Positions 21,036 through 31,155 are shown, counted from the stretch's first letter. The stretch: 64,000 nucleotides of DNA from Chamaelirium japonicum (GCA_947650365.1 OX393551.1:64097644-64161643); one strand, 5' to 3'. Made by a program: numbers and translations. The notes: generated from the letters alone by a model not told the origin.

Positions 21036-23429
21036 CATTTTCCTTTCAAGTGTTATTATTGATCGGCCTTCAAATACTGCAGTTGACCTTAACCATTTTT
21101 CTTGGTTACTTGGAAATGGTCATATAATTATCTTTTTAAACTACTTGCACCATCCTATGTAGGAATTTACAAAAGCAATGGTTATCTTCGGGTGTCTTGC
21201 AATGGAGGCTTGAATCAGATGCGAGCTGCGGTTTGTAAATTTGCCATGATTGATTATTTTGCCTTTTTTATATGGTCAACCTTCAACACAGGCTATCTGT
21301 GCTGTTGATGGCCAGATCATATGCCAATCCAGGTTGTGTTAGGTTGTTTGAGCCAATTCACAGATGGAGTAATCTTTGCAGATCTGTGATATGGTTGCCA
21401 TTGCCCGCTATCTGAATCTAACATTGGTAATTCCGGAACTCGACAAAAGATCCTTCTGGGCTGATCCTAGGTGTGCACTTGACTTCTAGCTTCCTGTTTG
21501 AAGGTGTATTCCTGTTTATGTAGTAACATTTTCTGATTCATGTCAGTACCTTTATGCAGTGATTTTGGGGATATATTCAATGTTAGACACTTCATTGATT
21601 CATTAAGCGATGAAGTGAAGATCATCAAAACAGTTCCACAGAAGTTCAATAGTAGAATTGGCAGGGTCCCACTATCTATGCCTCCAGTCAGCTGGTCGAG
21701 CGAGGCATACTACTTGAAACGTGTCAGTTGGAAGAAACAATATTTTCTCTGATATTAGGGTTTATCTAGTTCTTAAAGCTCATCCAAACCATTCATTCTT
21801 GGAAATTTTTTTCTTCGATTGCAGATCTTACCTCTTATACGAAAGCGCAAGATAATTCATTTTAACAAAACAGATGCTCGTCTTGCAAACAATGGCCTTC
21901 CTGTTGAGCTCCAAAAGCTACGTTGCCGTGTTAATTATGAGGCATTAAGGTTTACTCCACAGCTTGAGGCCGTAGGTGACAAGCTTATCTCGATACTTCG
22001 GAGGAGCGGCTCTTTTCTCGTGCTCCATCTGCGCTATGAGATGGACATGCTATCCTTTTCTGGGTGTACACATGGTTGCTATAGTGAAGAAATCGAGGAA
22101 CTCACGAGGATGAGGTTTTCTAACTAAATTACTCCTCGATTGCCTTTTTTCTCTCTATCCAAATACTAAGCATATGTGAACTTTTTAGATATGCGTTCCC
22201 TTGGTGGAAAGAGAAGGAGATCGTGTCCGAGAGTAAAAGATTGGCTGGCTTGTGTCCTCTTACACCTGAAGAGACAGCATTGGTGTTACAAGCGCTCGGC
22301 TTCCCGAGGGATACCCAGATTTACATTGCCTCTGGAGAAATCTACGGTGGTGAGAGAAGAATGGCTGCCCTACGGGCTGCATATCCTAAGATTGTAAGTT
22401 ACAATCTCTTGATCATCTCGATATGATTTCCTCAAATGCCACTCCGATCTCAGGTTCTCACCCTTTTAATTTCAGGTGAGGAAGGAGATGCTCCTAAGTG
22501 CTGATGAGCTGAAGCCTTTCCAGAACCACTCGACGCAGATGGCAGCACTGGACTACATGGTCTCTGTGGCGAGCGATGTTTTTATCCCCAGCAATGATGG
22601 AAATATGGCGAGAGTGGTAGAGGGACACCGCAGGTTAGTTTCTCTCCTCTCCATAAACTGAATAACGTCCTGCTCCATTTATTTGTTGGCCCTTGAATAT
22701 ATTCTCCGCTACACTAGGCTGTGTTATTTTCCTGGAATTGGAATTCCCCAGGAAAGGGCCCATTCCCATGTTCTGTCCATTACAGGGCTTGTATGTTTGC
22801 TTGTTTCTCGGGAAATGTAAGCCTACTTTTTGTGGGATTCCATTTCTCAACCGAAACCGATGATTTGTAAATCCCTCCGTACCTCCCCCATCCTCATGGT
22901 GAAAGCATGTACCCAGGTGTGGGAAGATGGTGAAAGCACCATCTGCATAGATGACACCTAGGTGGTTTTATGGCAAGAGCATGGTAATGGCCTTATTTCT
23001 TGAGAAATCCAAAGCCCAGAAAAAGAACACAGCCTTTCAGAAATATATTTGAACCAAGATGTTGGTCTTCATATTTCTTATATACTTTTCTGCCAAATAT
23101 TGGTGAATACCATTTAGGGGAATCCGAGGACCTCTATACGTGATTGACAGGGCCATCGTTTTGCTCGTATTAGGTACGCAGGATTCCGGAAAACCATCAG
23201 GTTGGACCGGAAAAAACTGGTGGAGCTCCTGGACCTGTACCAGTATGGAGAGCTGTCGTGGGATCAGTTCTCGATTGCTGTTCGGTCAGTGCACAAGGAT
23301 CGACTGGGTCAGCCGACGGTAAGGAAGGTCATTCCGGGACGGCCGAAGGAGGAGGACTACTTCTATTCCAATCCTCAAGAATGCCTCGGCACCCTGAGTG
23401 ATCATCTTCTCACCGAATCAAGAGTCTGA
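10372..23429 (+). CDS. Plant O-fucosyltransferase family protein (8 exons, 512 aa)
   Basis: The exons are 10372-10681, 21163-21230, 21382-21470, 21560-21722, 21825-22114, 22189-22393, 22476-22633 and 23174-23429. Every intron starts GT and ends AG, all phases match, and the total is 1,539 bp including TGA. Residues 1-38 are Pro/Gly/Arg-rich, and residues about 40-63 form one transmembrane signal anchor, as in Golgi type II enzymes. The luminal domain has the family landmarks [17 protein letters not shown] (exon 2), the [13 protein letters not shown] stretch across exons 3-4, MPPVSW, the GDP-fucose-binding [14 protein letters not shown] (exon 5), LCPLTPEE and GEIYGGERR (exon 6), ASDVFIP (exon 7) and [15 protein letters not shown] near the end (exon 8). 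The family is GT106 / DUF246-like plant O-FucT; substrate is unknown. The start was chosen at the first in-frame ATG; the open frame before it has only TTG. Intron 1 is about 10.5 kb and full of transposons. An N-glycosylation site NAT lies at about residue 81. Confidence 0.92.
11153..12192. mobile_element. MULE-like element with long inverted repeats (possible Pack-MULE)
   Basis: The left end starts GGGTAATTTTGTGTTTAAC and the right end is its complement. The inverted match extends about 110 bp, through the CCGTTTGCGA region. Flanks GCCTGTTTA and TATTGTTTA agree in 6 of 9 positions, a weak 9-bp duplication. The roughly 800-bp interior is non-repetitive, contains short open frames on both strands and looks like captured host DNA. 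No transposase domain is visible. The element lies in intron 1. Confidence 0.6.
12552..12973 (+). mobile_element. Non-autonomous hAT element (CTAGGCG family)
   Basis: It has the termini CATGTTCTAAAAAGCGG and CGCTTTTTAGAACC, CTAGGCG-rich ends and the same AT-rich middle as 2000-2394. No clear 8-bp duplication is found, so one edge may be altered. It lies in intron 1 in the sense orientation. Confidence 0.75.
13220..13365. repeat. CGATATATCG-rich repeat fragment
   Basis: GGCGATATATCGGCGATATTT and GGCGATATAGCGATATATCGC words lie either side of a short spacer, like the termini of the ATATCG-rich element at 19489-20540. No full borders are seen; probably a truncated relative. Confidence 0.4.
13797..14043. 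repeat. Recent tandem duplication, 144-bp period
   Basis: About 105 bp starting CAATCTATATCGCAGATTTC (13797) recur at about 13939 with only a few changes. Both copies end CTCTATCCTCAATTAAG. A shorter third echo (GCAGATTTCTGCTTAACAGAATTCTG) lies between them. Non-coding, within intron 1. Confidence 0.8.
14951..15311. mobile_element. MITE with GGCTGTGTTTGGC-type ends
   Basis: The left end GGCTGTGTTTGGCTTAGCTT matches the complement of the right end AAGCTAAACAAAGCGGGGCC in most positions. Flanks are TTA on the left and TTT on the right, close to a 3-bp PIF/Harbinger-type duplication. About 360 bp, non-coding, in intron 1. Confidence 0.55.
15312..17110. other. Intronic sequence without recognised features
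   Basis: Apart from the 23-C run with adjoining CT and CA microsatellites at 15425-15476, this part of intron 1 shows no exon, element border or repeat that I can support. Confidence 0.4.
15425..15476. repeat. Poly-C (23), (CT)n and (CA)n tract
   Basis: There are 23 consecutive C (15425-15447), then CT repeats and CA repeats. It lies in intron 1. Confidence 0.95.
17130..17520. repeat. Degenerate GGTTCGGATCCGGTT / CCCGAACCCGA repeat
   Basis: The left part is rich in GGTTCGGATCCGGTTTG-like words and the right part in CCCGAATCTGAACCCGAATT, echoing the ACCCGAACCC-rich termini of the hAT elements at 1724, 38320 and 59424. Borders are not resolved; probably a decayed member of the same group. Confidence 0.4.
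18576..19201. mobile_element. Non-autonomous hAT element (GATACGG family)
   Basis: Ends CTAGGATATATCGATACTTCG and CCGTATCGGTGCTTCCTAG form an imperfect inverted repeat. Flanks GTATAGAT (18568-18575) and GTATAGAC (19202-19209) are an 8-bp duplication with one mismatch. Subterminal regions are built from CCGATACG/CCGTATCC words; the middle is AT-rich. No coding sequence. It lies in intron 1. Confidence 0.8.
19489..20540. mobile_element. MULE-like element (ATTTCG/CGATATT family) with internal palindrome
   Basis: Ends AAGGTACGAAATCTCG and GAAATTTCGAACCTT are inverted repeats, flanked by a perfect GCCAATGAGT duplication (19479-19488 and 20541-20550; 11 bp if the shared A is counted). That length points to the Mutator superfamily. 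Near 19720-19790 a hairpin has arms built on GCTTATTTACATATAATAAC and its complement. No transposase is present. It lies in intron 1. Confidence 0.8.
20955..21032. repeat. (AT)n microsatellite
   Basis: About 39 AT units ending 130 bp upstream of the exon 2 acceptor of the O-fucosyltransferase gene. Confidence 0.95.
22716..23035. mobile_element. MITE in intron 7 (AGGCTGTGTT ends)
   Basis: The left end AGGCTGTGTTATTTTCCTGG pairs with the right end CCAGAAAAAGAACACAGCCT. Internal words such as GGTGAAAGCATGTACCCAGG and GGAATTGGAATTCC recur at 25400-25560 and 39900-40215. Its presence explains why intron 7 is 540 bp while the preceding introns are about 75-150 bp. No target duplication was recognised. 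Confidence 0.65.
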
Positions 23430-23859
23430 TCTCTGAAGCTGCTGACTCACTCATTCTGTTGCGCCCTGTATAGTTGACCAAGTATTTTCTTCCCCGCCGC
23501 TCATTGCACGAGTAACCATAATAGATAGAGACGCATGCGAACCTAGTAGGACGTAGGGGATGATGCTTTGGAGCTCACAAGAACCAGATCACGTCTTTTC
23601 CAATCTGCCGTATTCTTTCAACTGCAAATTTCTTTGATTGATTTGCCATTCTTTGGTAGCTCCCATAAATTTTCTTTTTCTTTCGATTTATGTACAAAGG
23701 GCTAATGATGAACTGCAAATTTTTTTTTTTAATGAAATCCTTTTGCTCGTATCAGGTACCTCAGTTTCCATCAACTATGTACATTACATGATTTTCAAAG
23801 GTAGCATTTGGCTGTGCGAGGCTCATTTAGTATGGCACTCAGCTGTGAACCCGTGCGTG

Positions 23860-23885
23860 CGGTGCACGGGGTAAAATAAAATAAA
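23860..23885. repeat. CCCGTGCG...GCACGGGG hairpin
   Basis: A short inverted repeat AACCCGTGCG / GTGCACGGGGT after the O-fucosyltransferase 3' region, followed by AAATA repeats. Such hairpins mark a common plant dispersed repeat (often Helitron-like), but no second border was identified. Confidence 0.3.
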
Positions 23886-24102
23886 ATGTATATATTTCAA
23901 ATGGAGTGGTGATGGTGATGTCAAGATGTCTTAGTTCTATTAAATGAAAAATTAACATGAAATTAAAGTCCCAAAGTTTAATAGTTATCAATGATGTACT
24001 CCAAACGAATTAATCCTACGTTACTAAATTTAGCATGGAGCACGAACCATAAACAATTTGATTTTATGAGTGTAAACATGATCAAGATTCAAAACCGACA
24101 TT

Positions 24103-24550
24103 CAGGTAGTTGGTTGTGATGTGTTCTGGTGTTTTTCAGTGGCCGAGGTTGAAACTCGTGGTCTATGGATGGGTGTCTGCTATGTGGTCAGTCATTGGTC
24201 ATCCTTTTCGTTGCTAGTAGAAGGTGACTTGAGTGTAGTTCTTCAACGGTTGGTCTTTACCAGTCTGATGGATCCTCTATTGGCAGACTGCCGATATCTT
24301 CTGACGAGATGCTATATTGTTGGAGTGTCTCACACTCTCCGCGAAGGAAACAGTGTGGCTAATTGGTTGGCAGATTGGGTTGTTCGCCAGGGCTGTGGTG
24401 AAGTGTGGGTACAGGAAGTTCCGACTCCCTTGCGTACTCTAATGCTCCGTGACGTAGGCCCATGTCAGTTTATGCGGAGGTAGGGGGAGTCTCTCTCTAT
24501 CTCCGACTTTGCCCTTGGTAGTGTACATTTGTTACCAAAAAAAAAAAAAA
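24103..24550 (+). mobile_element. 5'-truncated LINE, RNase H end with polyA
   Basis: The open frame 24121-24483 encodes the C-terminal RNase H-like domain typical of plant L1 elements (LLVEGDLSVVLQRL and SHTLREGNSVANWLADW). About 55 bp later a 14-A tail ends at 24550. The insertion is bracketed by GATTCAAAACCGACATT (24086-24102) and GATTCAAAATCCACATT (24551-24567), a 17-bp duplication with two mismatches. This fits target-primed reverse transcription with strong 5' truncation. Confidence 0.88.
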
Positions 24551-24637
24551 GATTCAAAATCCACATTGATTTCAAAATCAAACCCAGCTGAAGAATTTTT
24601 TGTTTATAGGAGCTATGGGGGTTCTATTCATGATGCC

Positions 24638-25060
24638 CTAGCCCAAAATTAGGATTACTACTACAATTATTCTAGGTATCCTATTCCTAGCTATGGGAGG
24701 GGAGATACAGTTAGAGATAGAGGAAGAAGAGAAAGAGAAAAGCTCCTGAAGAGTGAGCTTGGCCAAGGCATCAGCACGAGCATTGTGATCCCGTTTGACA
24801 TGGGAAAAACTACATGAGGTAAAACTCCGAGAGATAGGCCTGCAATCGGACACTATGTTATGTATCCGCCATGGTGGGAAAGATCCTCATCCGATCGGAG
24901 ATAAAACAAAATCTGGTTTCTCCCACGATTACAACAACAGAAGCACCGATCTCTAGGAGAGCTTCAAGATGAAGAAATGCATGAACCAAATAATACATTG
25001 AACTGCAGTGCGTCTCTAAATCAAAAGAAAGTTTCAAATCTAAATCGCCTAGCAGCATTA
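24638..25060 (-). pseudogene. RNase H-like retroelement fragment
   Basis: Minus-strand frames contain FSHVKRDHNARADALAKL, the typical end of the RNase H fold in plant retroelements (RVT_3 type), preceded by an acidic hydrophobic stretch (SVVVIVGETRF). Frames are broken by stops and no polyA tail or borders are seen. It is unrelated in orientation to the neighbouring LINE stub. Confidence 0.5.
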
Positions 25061-25299
25061 AATCGCAGAAAATTAAACAGAAACCATAAGGGATAATCTT
25101 ATGTCTCTCTATAAACTTAGATACAAGAACACAATATATATCGGATGCACGACGTTTTGGGAGACCTTCACCCTCAATGACTCCTTCTTCGCCAACACTT
25201 GCTCGGTTTCACACTGCATTATTAAGATGTAAGTAAGAATTCCAAGTCAGAAGATTTCACATCAAACTCTACCTTGCCTTGACATTGCCTGGCTTATCG

Positions 25300-25560
25300 G
25301 ATTTTGTCGCATTGGCCCCAATTTCGGATGGTGGGCAGTCTCCCTACCTGCCAAGTGAAGCCCTCGGTGGTTCGGTGTACAGCCCCACAGGAAACAGACC
25401 TACAGAACACTCCACCTCCCACCCACCCCCCAATGCCCATGGTGAAAGCCTGTACCTGTATATGAAACCAGATGGGGAAGGAAACAAAATGGGAATGGAC
25501 CCATTTCCGAGGGAATTCCAATTCCCAGGAAAAGAACACCACCTTATAGAGAAGAAAGAC
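25300..25560 (-). repeat. MITE-related block (GGAATTGGAATTCC type)
   Basis: On the minus strand GGTGTTCTTTTCCTGGGAATTGGAATTCCC matches the left part of the intron 7 MITE at 22716. The rest carries the same GGTGAAAGC-type core. The other border is not resolved. Confidence 0.45.
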
Positions 25561-26144
25561 TCAAGATTTACAAGAAGAACAGGTGTCTGAAATAATTTCC
25601 AACCAAGCACTGCTCTATACATAGAATTCTTTGTTACTCCAACCATGGTGGCAACTTTAGGAATAGATAAACATCAGGAGCTATTTAATATCATGCCGAA
25701 TGATTCGATTGAGTAGCTATAGATCATGGAATTGTTCGACCGATACTTTCGGACCCAATGCCTGCATCTGTTTTGGGCCTAATTGTTTGGATTAGGCACC
25801 AGTAAGCAAATAGACCAGTGTCTTACCCAATGAACAGTGTTTTGAACAGTGTCTGACCTGACTCAGAAAGAGGAGCTCACTCTTGCACCAAGAGAGGAAG
25901 CCATCTTTCAGAGGGCTCATCTGAATTGTAAGCCCATTAACTTAAAACCACTAGAAAGTTACAATACAAAATGCATTCCATCGTCAGAATAAGAAACTAT
26001 GGGCACCCCTACACCTCAGCTCGAGTTCCCCTTTTTTCACTATCTTGCCTCGAAGAAGACCTTCCGGGCGCTCGAGCCATCAAGGGACAGTCTCAGGCTG
26101 ACAGTTTCTATGGGGTGTAGGACACCGTTGCCGAGAGTACAAAC
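25561..26144. other. Gene-free stretch
   Basis: No element or exon was recognised. If the minus-strand exons at 26145-26376 are real, part of it is the 3' UTR. Confidence 0.3.
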
Positions 26145-26376
26145 TCAGGAAGCAGCTCGCTTAGGAGTCGTGTTATGAACAAGGGTGATAGTCGTAATGA
26201 TAGCACATACTTGCAACACAATGCCTGCCAATACAAAGAGGCTATTAAAAAAATTTCTGGCCTTTTAAAGTTCATGTAAAAATCCAAGTAGAAGGGAGTT
26301 GCATGTACTCACTCAGTAGAATAACCTCTATCAGCTCATAATTTGATAAGGCCGAGAAATTCTGCTGCTGGATGAC
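26145..26376 (-). CDS. Possible last two exons of an unidentified membrane protein
   Basis: On the minus strand, 26376-26313 (acceptor TTAG, donor A|GTGAGT) and 26224-26145 (acceptor GGCAG, stop TGA at 26145-26147) join in phase to give 47 residues. They start VIQQQNFSALSNYELIEVIL, then form a hydrophobic segment (LLSIVLQVCAIITTITLV) and a short polar tail ending KRAAS. This looks like a single C-terminal anchor. A further Ser/Arg-rich open segment lies just upstream at about 26510-26420, but I could not find a clean splice to it. The family is not recognised; it could be a fortuitous frame. Confidence 0.3.
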
Positions 26377-26895
26377 CTAATTAAAACAGAGCAGCATCAT
26401 AAGAATCAATTCATGGAAACAATTTCCGAGTGGGTCTGGCTTTGCTCCTGGAGGAATTAGTCCGAGGTCGAAGTGGGCCATTGCCCGAAAGGTTTCGGGA
26501 CACCTGCTGATCTTCAAAAAAAAATCACGAAAACAACGTGGTTTCATGTGCATCATGTGCCTTAAATGTTTAGATGAGAGGAAAATTTGAAAGTAACAAC
26601 CTTCGTGATTATCTAGAAGCATGCATAAAAAAAATGCCGTGCCACATTAAATGAAATGCTGAAAAAAAATAATTGCCAAGAACGAATCTTGAAAGATGTA
26701 AGAAGTGACAAAACTGTAAGGAGAATCAATGTCTTGGAAGGAAGGGAAGATTGAAATTTGAAAGTAGCATTTGCTAAAATTTGTTCTTAAATCTTAACAA
26801 GCCACAAGTTTGTCATTGGCGGTAGGGTGGTTCTTAGCAGTGGTACTCCTGAACCCTAGGAAGACTGACGGGGTTGGTTAACACCTATATTATTT

Positions 26896-27116
26896 GATAA
26901 ATTACACTTTGCCCCCTGAAGTTTTTTATGTTCCAAATCGGTCCCTATATTTTATATGTTAGCACAATACCCACTTTTGTCAACTACTAAATTTTCTCTT
27001 CTGGTAATTTCTATCTAATCAAAACTGAATTGATGGGGGCAAAACATATTTTATTAACTATAGGGGGGTTAAGTGATTTTGGGCTAAACTTTAGGGGGGT
27101 TAAGCGCAATTTACCC
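26896..27116. mobile_element. MITE with GATAAATTACACTTTGCCCCC ends
   Basis: The left end GATAAATTACACTTTGCCCC and the right end GGGGTTAAGCGCAATTTACCC are imperfect inverted repeats over about 25 bp. It is 221 bp and non-coding. No clear target duplication. End type resembles plant Mutator miniature elements. Confidence 0.55.
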
Positions 27117-27438
27117 ATGAGTTATTTGCTAAAGTAGGTGTCAAAACGAAAACGCATCGAGGGCCTTGAGGCCTATATGGGTAACAAGTAGAATTCTTCA
27201 GGATTCTTGTATATGAAGAATTTGACTTTAAATAGGGAAGAATAACCAGTAATCTACAGTGAATATCTCAACGAGCCCAGTAATTTTAGATTATTCGAAC
27301 ACATTTTAGCGATAGACTTTCAAAAACACAAGGAGCATCATTTTGAGATAAAGATGGCCTGAACTTGAGGTCCAAACAGGATGCATCAGTTGTTTGTGAG
27401 GCATGTTTCTTATATGGTTAACCATCAGTACGCGGCAC

Positions 27439-28004
27439 CATTGTTGTCAAGTCGTGCGCGCCTAGGCGCACCTAGGCACACTAGGCGCCTGGAAATAGCT
27501 AGGCCCCAGTGCGCCCAGGCGCACCTCACTAAGCGGCGGCCTAGGCGCGCCTAGGCTAGGCGCACGTCTAGTTTTAGACAATGATTTTTGTTTTTTTTTT
27601 TTTAAGTAAAACCCAACCCGTCTCCATCTTCTTTGTTCATTTTGTTGTTGTATACTTATTTATATTATGTGTTCATTGTGTTGCATGCATTTGATTAAAA
27701 TAGGCTCAATTTTATGTTAGCAAGTGTTTGTATTCTATTTATTCCTTTTGTTGTTTACTTGTTTAAATTATGTATGTGTCATTGTGTTGTATGCACTTGA
27801 CTATAATATGTTCAATTTCATGTTAGTAAGATGTTATATTGCTTCCTATTACATATATACCTACAAGTATAGACTATACATATATACCCGTGCCGGGAGA
27901 ATGCCTATGCACATAAGGTCACGTCTATACACATAAGGCCACGCCTAAGCACGCCTAGGCTCCCTCTGGGCGCCTAGCCTCGCCTTGACGCCTTGACAAC
28001 TATG
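27439..28004. mobile_element. Non-autonomous hAT element (GCGCCTAGGCGC family)
   Basis: Ends CATTGTTGTCAAGTCGTG and GCCTTGACAACTATG are inverted repeats. A perfect 8-bp duplication CGCGGCAC flanks it (27431-27438 and 28005-28012). Subterminal regions contain many GCGCCTAGGCGC words; the 566-bp element has an AT-rich centre. No coding capacity. It is different in its ends from the GTTCTAAAAAGCG family. Confidence 0.9.
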
Positions 28005-28403
28005 CGCGGCACTAATGTTAGTCCGTTAATTATTATTTATTTTGCAAGACACACATCAATATTAGATCTGTTTTACCGACTAATACAACTCAAGATATGC
28101 CTAAACATGTACTCGTCAAAATAATATAGATGTGAGGTGGGATCCCATAATTTGGATTTCAGACAAATAGCAATTACATGTGCAATGCATGCATGAGTTT
28201 CTAAGGGTAGGGGGGCACTGAGAAGGCATCGGGAATTTTGGGATCTCGTACGGAGCATGAATCAAGATAATACACCTTTTCTCATCCCCTCCCATCCTTC
28301 GTGATAAACATTATTGTTCCCATTGTATTACATGAGAAGAAATCTGAGCACAACCACCACTTACGGGCCAACATGCAAAGGAATTGTCATTATATAATAT
28401 AGA

Positions 28404-28576
28404 AATGCTATTCAGCTCGAAGGTTTTTCCGATTTCGCCGGCCCGATTGACATGGCAGCGTGCATCTGGTGGCTGAAACCCACTAGCGACGTTTAAGTCA
28501 TTTACACCACCAGTTGCACGCTGCCACATCAATCGGGCTGAGAGGAATTGGGAAAACCTTCGGGCTGAATAGCATT
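28404..28576. mobile_element. Foldback MITE
   Basis: Left AATGCTATTCAGCTCGAAGG and right CCTTCGGGCTGAATAGCATT open a hairpin that continues with CCCGATTGACATGGCAGCGTGCA and its counterpart almost to the centre. Direct repeats TATATAATATAG lie on both sides (28391-28402, 28581-28592). About 173 bp, non-coding. Confidence 0.8.
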
Positions 28577-28592
28577 GCTCTATATAATATAG

Positions 28593-29474
28593 ATTTGACA
28601 ACCCAAACCCGAGACCGACACTAATTCTTATAACAGTACACAAGCAAGACGGACTAATATTCTAGGCGGGGAAAATAAAAATAATGGGATATTAAAGAAA
28701 GAGGGAGAAGGTGAAGAAAAAGGAAGAACAGGAAAATGTTAATGGAAAAAAGTCGAAATACTAGATGAAGAGACAAATGAGTAAAATATGGATAAATTCA
28801 ATATATAACTAACAAACCATATGTAATTATAACATTTTTAATTATATTTTTGGTGGTGGGGGTAGAGGAAGGTTCTAAATGGCCCCATTACGTCCTTCTT
28901 ACAATGAAACGGACAAATATATCCACCTTAATCACTTCATTAAAGTAGTTTCAAAATGTCTGATGCCAACTAATCCAATAGACAAGCCTCCTCTTTTACA
29001 GTTAACCACCTGAATTTCCCTTCATGATCCGAACTTCTGGCAAGTAAACTAGGTTGGACATTGATTTACCTAGGTAATATCACTTTGTGTCATTTTCTTT
29101 TGTCCAATGCCTCGGGTAAATGGATTTCCAAGATTCCTTTTTTTCATAGTTTGGTGGCATATTGAGTCCCACCAAAATTGGTTGGACATTGATTGTCCAC
29201 CATGGGCTAGATATTATTTGCTCGAGCAATCTGTTCGATACACCGGATATCCTAACTTGCCCAACAGAAAAGAACATGAGACACTTAATTTTCTGAGACA
29301 ACATTGTCCTTACCCATAAATGTCTCGAACAAACAAATTTCCCATCCCATTAATGTCTCACCAGAAGAACGGACCTCATAGAAGATATTTTTCTATCTAT
29401 GCCCTTCTCTCTTAGAATATCAGGCCATCTGACATGAGCAGTCTAGAGCAGTCGTATTGACGGTCCCCAAAAAA
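28593..29474. other. Gene-free stretch
   Basis: AT-rich with no exon or element recognised. Short open frames at 29080-29320 on both strands overlap each other and have no family resemblance. Confidence 0.4.
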
Positions 29475-30589
29475 GGTACGTACCGATATCGATCATAGCA
29501 TCGGCATATGGCCTGTATCGATGTGAATTGACGTTTCTAGTAAAAAAAATATGAAAAATTATTCAAAAAATCCAGAATAATCTAAAGCCTTGATTTTTTT
29601 ATGTTTGTTTCCACTAGTAAAGAACATATATGTACCGATACTCGGTTATTAAAGCTGATGGTTTATTATACTGAACTGTACTTCAGTATTGTGTCATATA
29701 AGCAATGAAATGAAATGAATCGCAATTCATAACTCATAAATTCAAGCCATAAGTCATAAACACAAGTCAAGGATAGTGAAATGATTCATGAACCATAGTA
29801 CAAGTCATAAGTTCTTGAGTCATACTGCATAATAGTATAATACACATACAACTAAGCCAAAGCAAGTAAGCAAAAGCAACACACACAAATATAGTATAAA
29901 CATGGTTTCTCATCTTAATTTATGATCAATTTGAGTCAATTCAATCCAAATTAAAAAAACCCCCAAATTGGCATGAACCCAACATCTGAATTTAAGGGTT
30001 TTATAACTTGGATGCTATCAATATGTAGATTCTTGCTCTAAATATGTTAAAAATTTAAAATTGAACAAATTTGTTGAAGTTCAAATCAACTATCAAAATC
30101 CCTCAAATCCATATGAACCCATCCTCTGAATTTGAGAATTTTCTATTTTGGAGGCAAAGATCCTCCAAAGTGTATAGATCTAACCGTTGAAAGTGTTTAA
30201 AGGTTAGATGCTTAAACAACAAATTCAAAATGATTTACATGAAAAAACTTGGGAAAATCATACCTTTCTCCTCAAAATCAAGTTTTGAGAGCTTTTGGAG
30301 CAAATCAGGCTTCAATTTTGGTTTCGATCCGTCAAGATAGTGTGCAAAACGCCTTAGGAACTCTAGATTAGCTCTCCCCCAACTCCGACAAGCCAAGATG
30401 CTAAAAAAACCTTAAAAACTCAACCTACGAGCTAGGAAAGCGCTATAAACAACTGATCGGTGCATATCGGTTGGTACGTACCGATCGTATTGGTTTTACT
30501 GGCTAGTACATGAGATACCAACGGTACCATGCCAATATCGTATCGGTTTAGACCGGTACGCGGTATGTACCTACCGATATTTTGAACCT
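29475..30589. mobile_element. Inverted-repeat element (GGTACGTACCGATAT family)
   Basis: The left end AAGGTACGTACCGATATCG and the right end CCGATATTTTGAACCTT are imperfect inverted repeats. Subterminal DNA is rich in CGGTACG/TACCGATC words, and the middle is AT-rich and non-coding. The layout matches the element at 19489-20540. I could not see a convincing target duplication. Confidence 0.5.
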
Positions 30590-30940
30590 TGAGAGGCTCT
30601 CTACCTCTCCAATTTTCCTTTTAAAAGCCAATCAACTGAAATAATAATTTAAAGTTTTTGCGATCATCTCTTAGAATACCCCCTCCCCATTTAGTGCACG
30701 TAACTCAGCTCTGCACAAGACACAAACTCGAGTCTCGCTCGAATCTACTCTTTCTAGCCTACAACATTGTCCTTCTTGAGACACTTCGGAATACTTGCTT
30801 ATGCTACGTAATTGCAAAAGTAACCCTGGTAGACTGCTTGTCAACCACTAGACTATCCTGAACAATGCGTCTATACCTTGTTGTAGAGGGCCCGAGAACT
30901 CCACCTGCAATGGTATTCTTAATCAACAAGAATTGATTAC

Positions 30941-31155
30941 CGCACTTCTCCCCTTCGTTAGAACCATGATGCCACATGTCACCTTCATAACTCCACCTCT
31001 TGCTGAATAATCATAGCCCTTAGAGTCTAGAACACTGAGTGAGATCAAAGTCCTTCGAATTAGCATATCACCAGCATGTCTCTCAATAACACTGCTAATG
31101 ACGCTCCAAAGGTGGAATTTACAAAATGAAGAGTTGATGCTAGGCAGACAGCCAG
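30941..31155 (-). pseudogene. Possible exon of an unidentified gene
   Basis: On the minus strand an acceptor TTTGCAG is followed by 215 bp without stops and then GTAATC. The frame carries MLIRRTLISLSVLDSKGYDY followed by a Val/Gly-rich part. A second minus-strand segment at about 32226-32049 reads MEDPEHIVRSIVLDST, has a stop, then shows a similar xxGxxVxxKGxxxV pattern ending at an AG-like site. The two look distantly related, so this may be a decayed duplicated gene. The family is not recognised. Confidence 0.25.

Larger units (their letters stand above)
10682..21162 (+). other. Giant first intron of the O-fucosyltransferase gene
   Basis: The donor is GTAAGT at 10682 and the acceptor is TATGTAG before 21163. 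The exon phases join directly (one base left over plus GA), and homologues show the anchor region followed directly by the YKSNGYL block, so no hidden exon is required. The intron hosts at least six transposons plus AT, C, CT and CA tracts, whereas introns 2-6 are only 75-151 bp. Confidence 0.85.
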
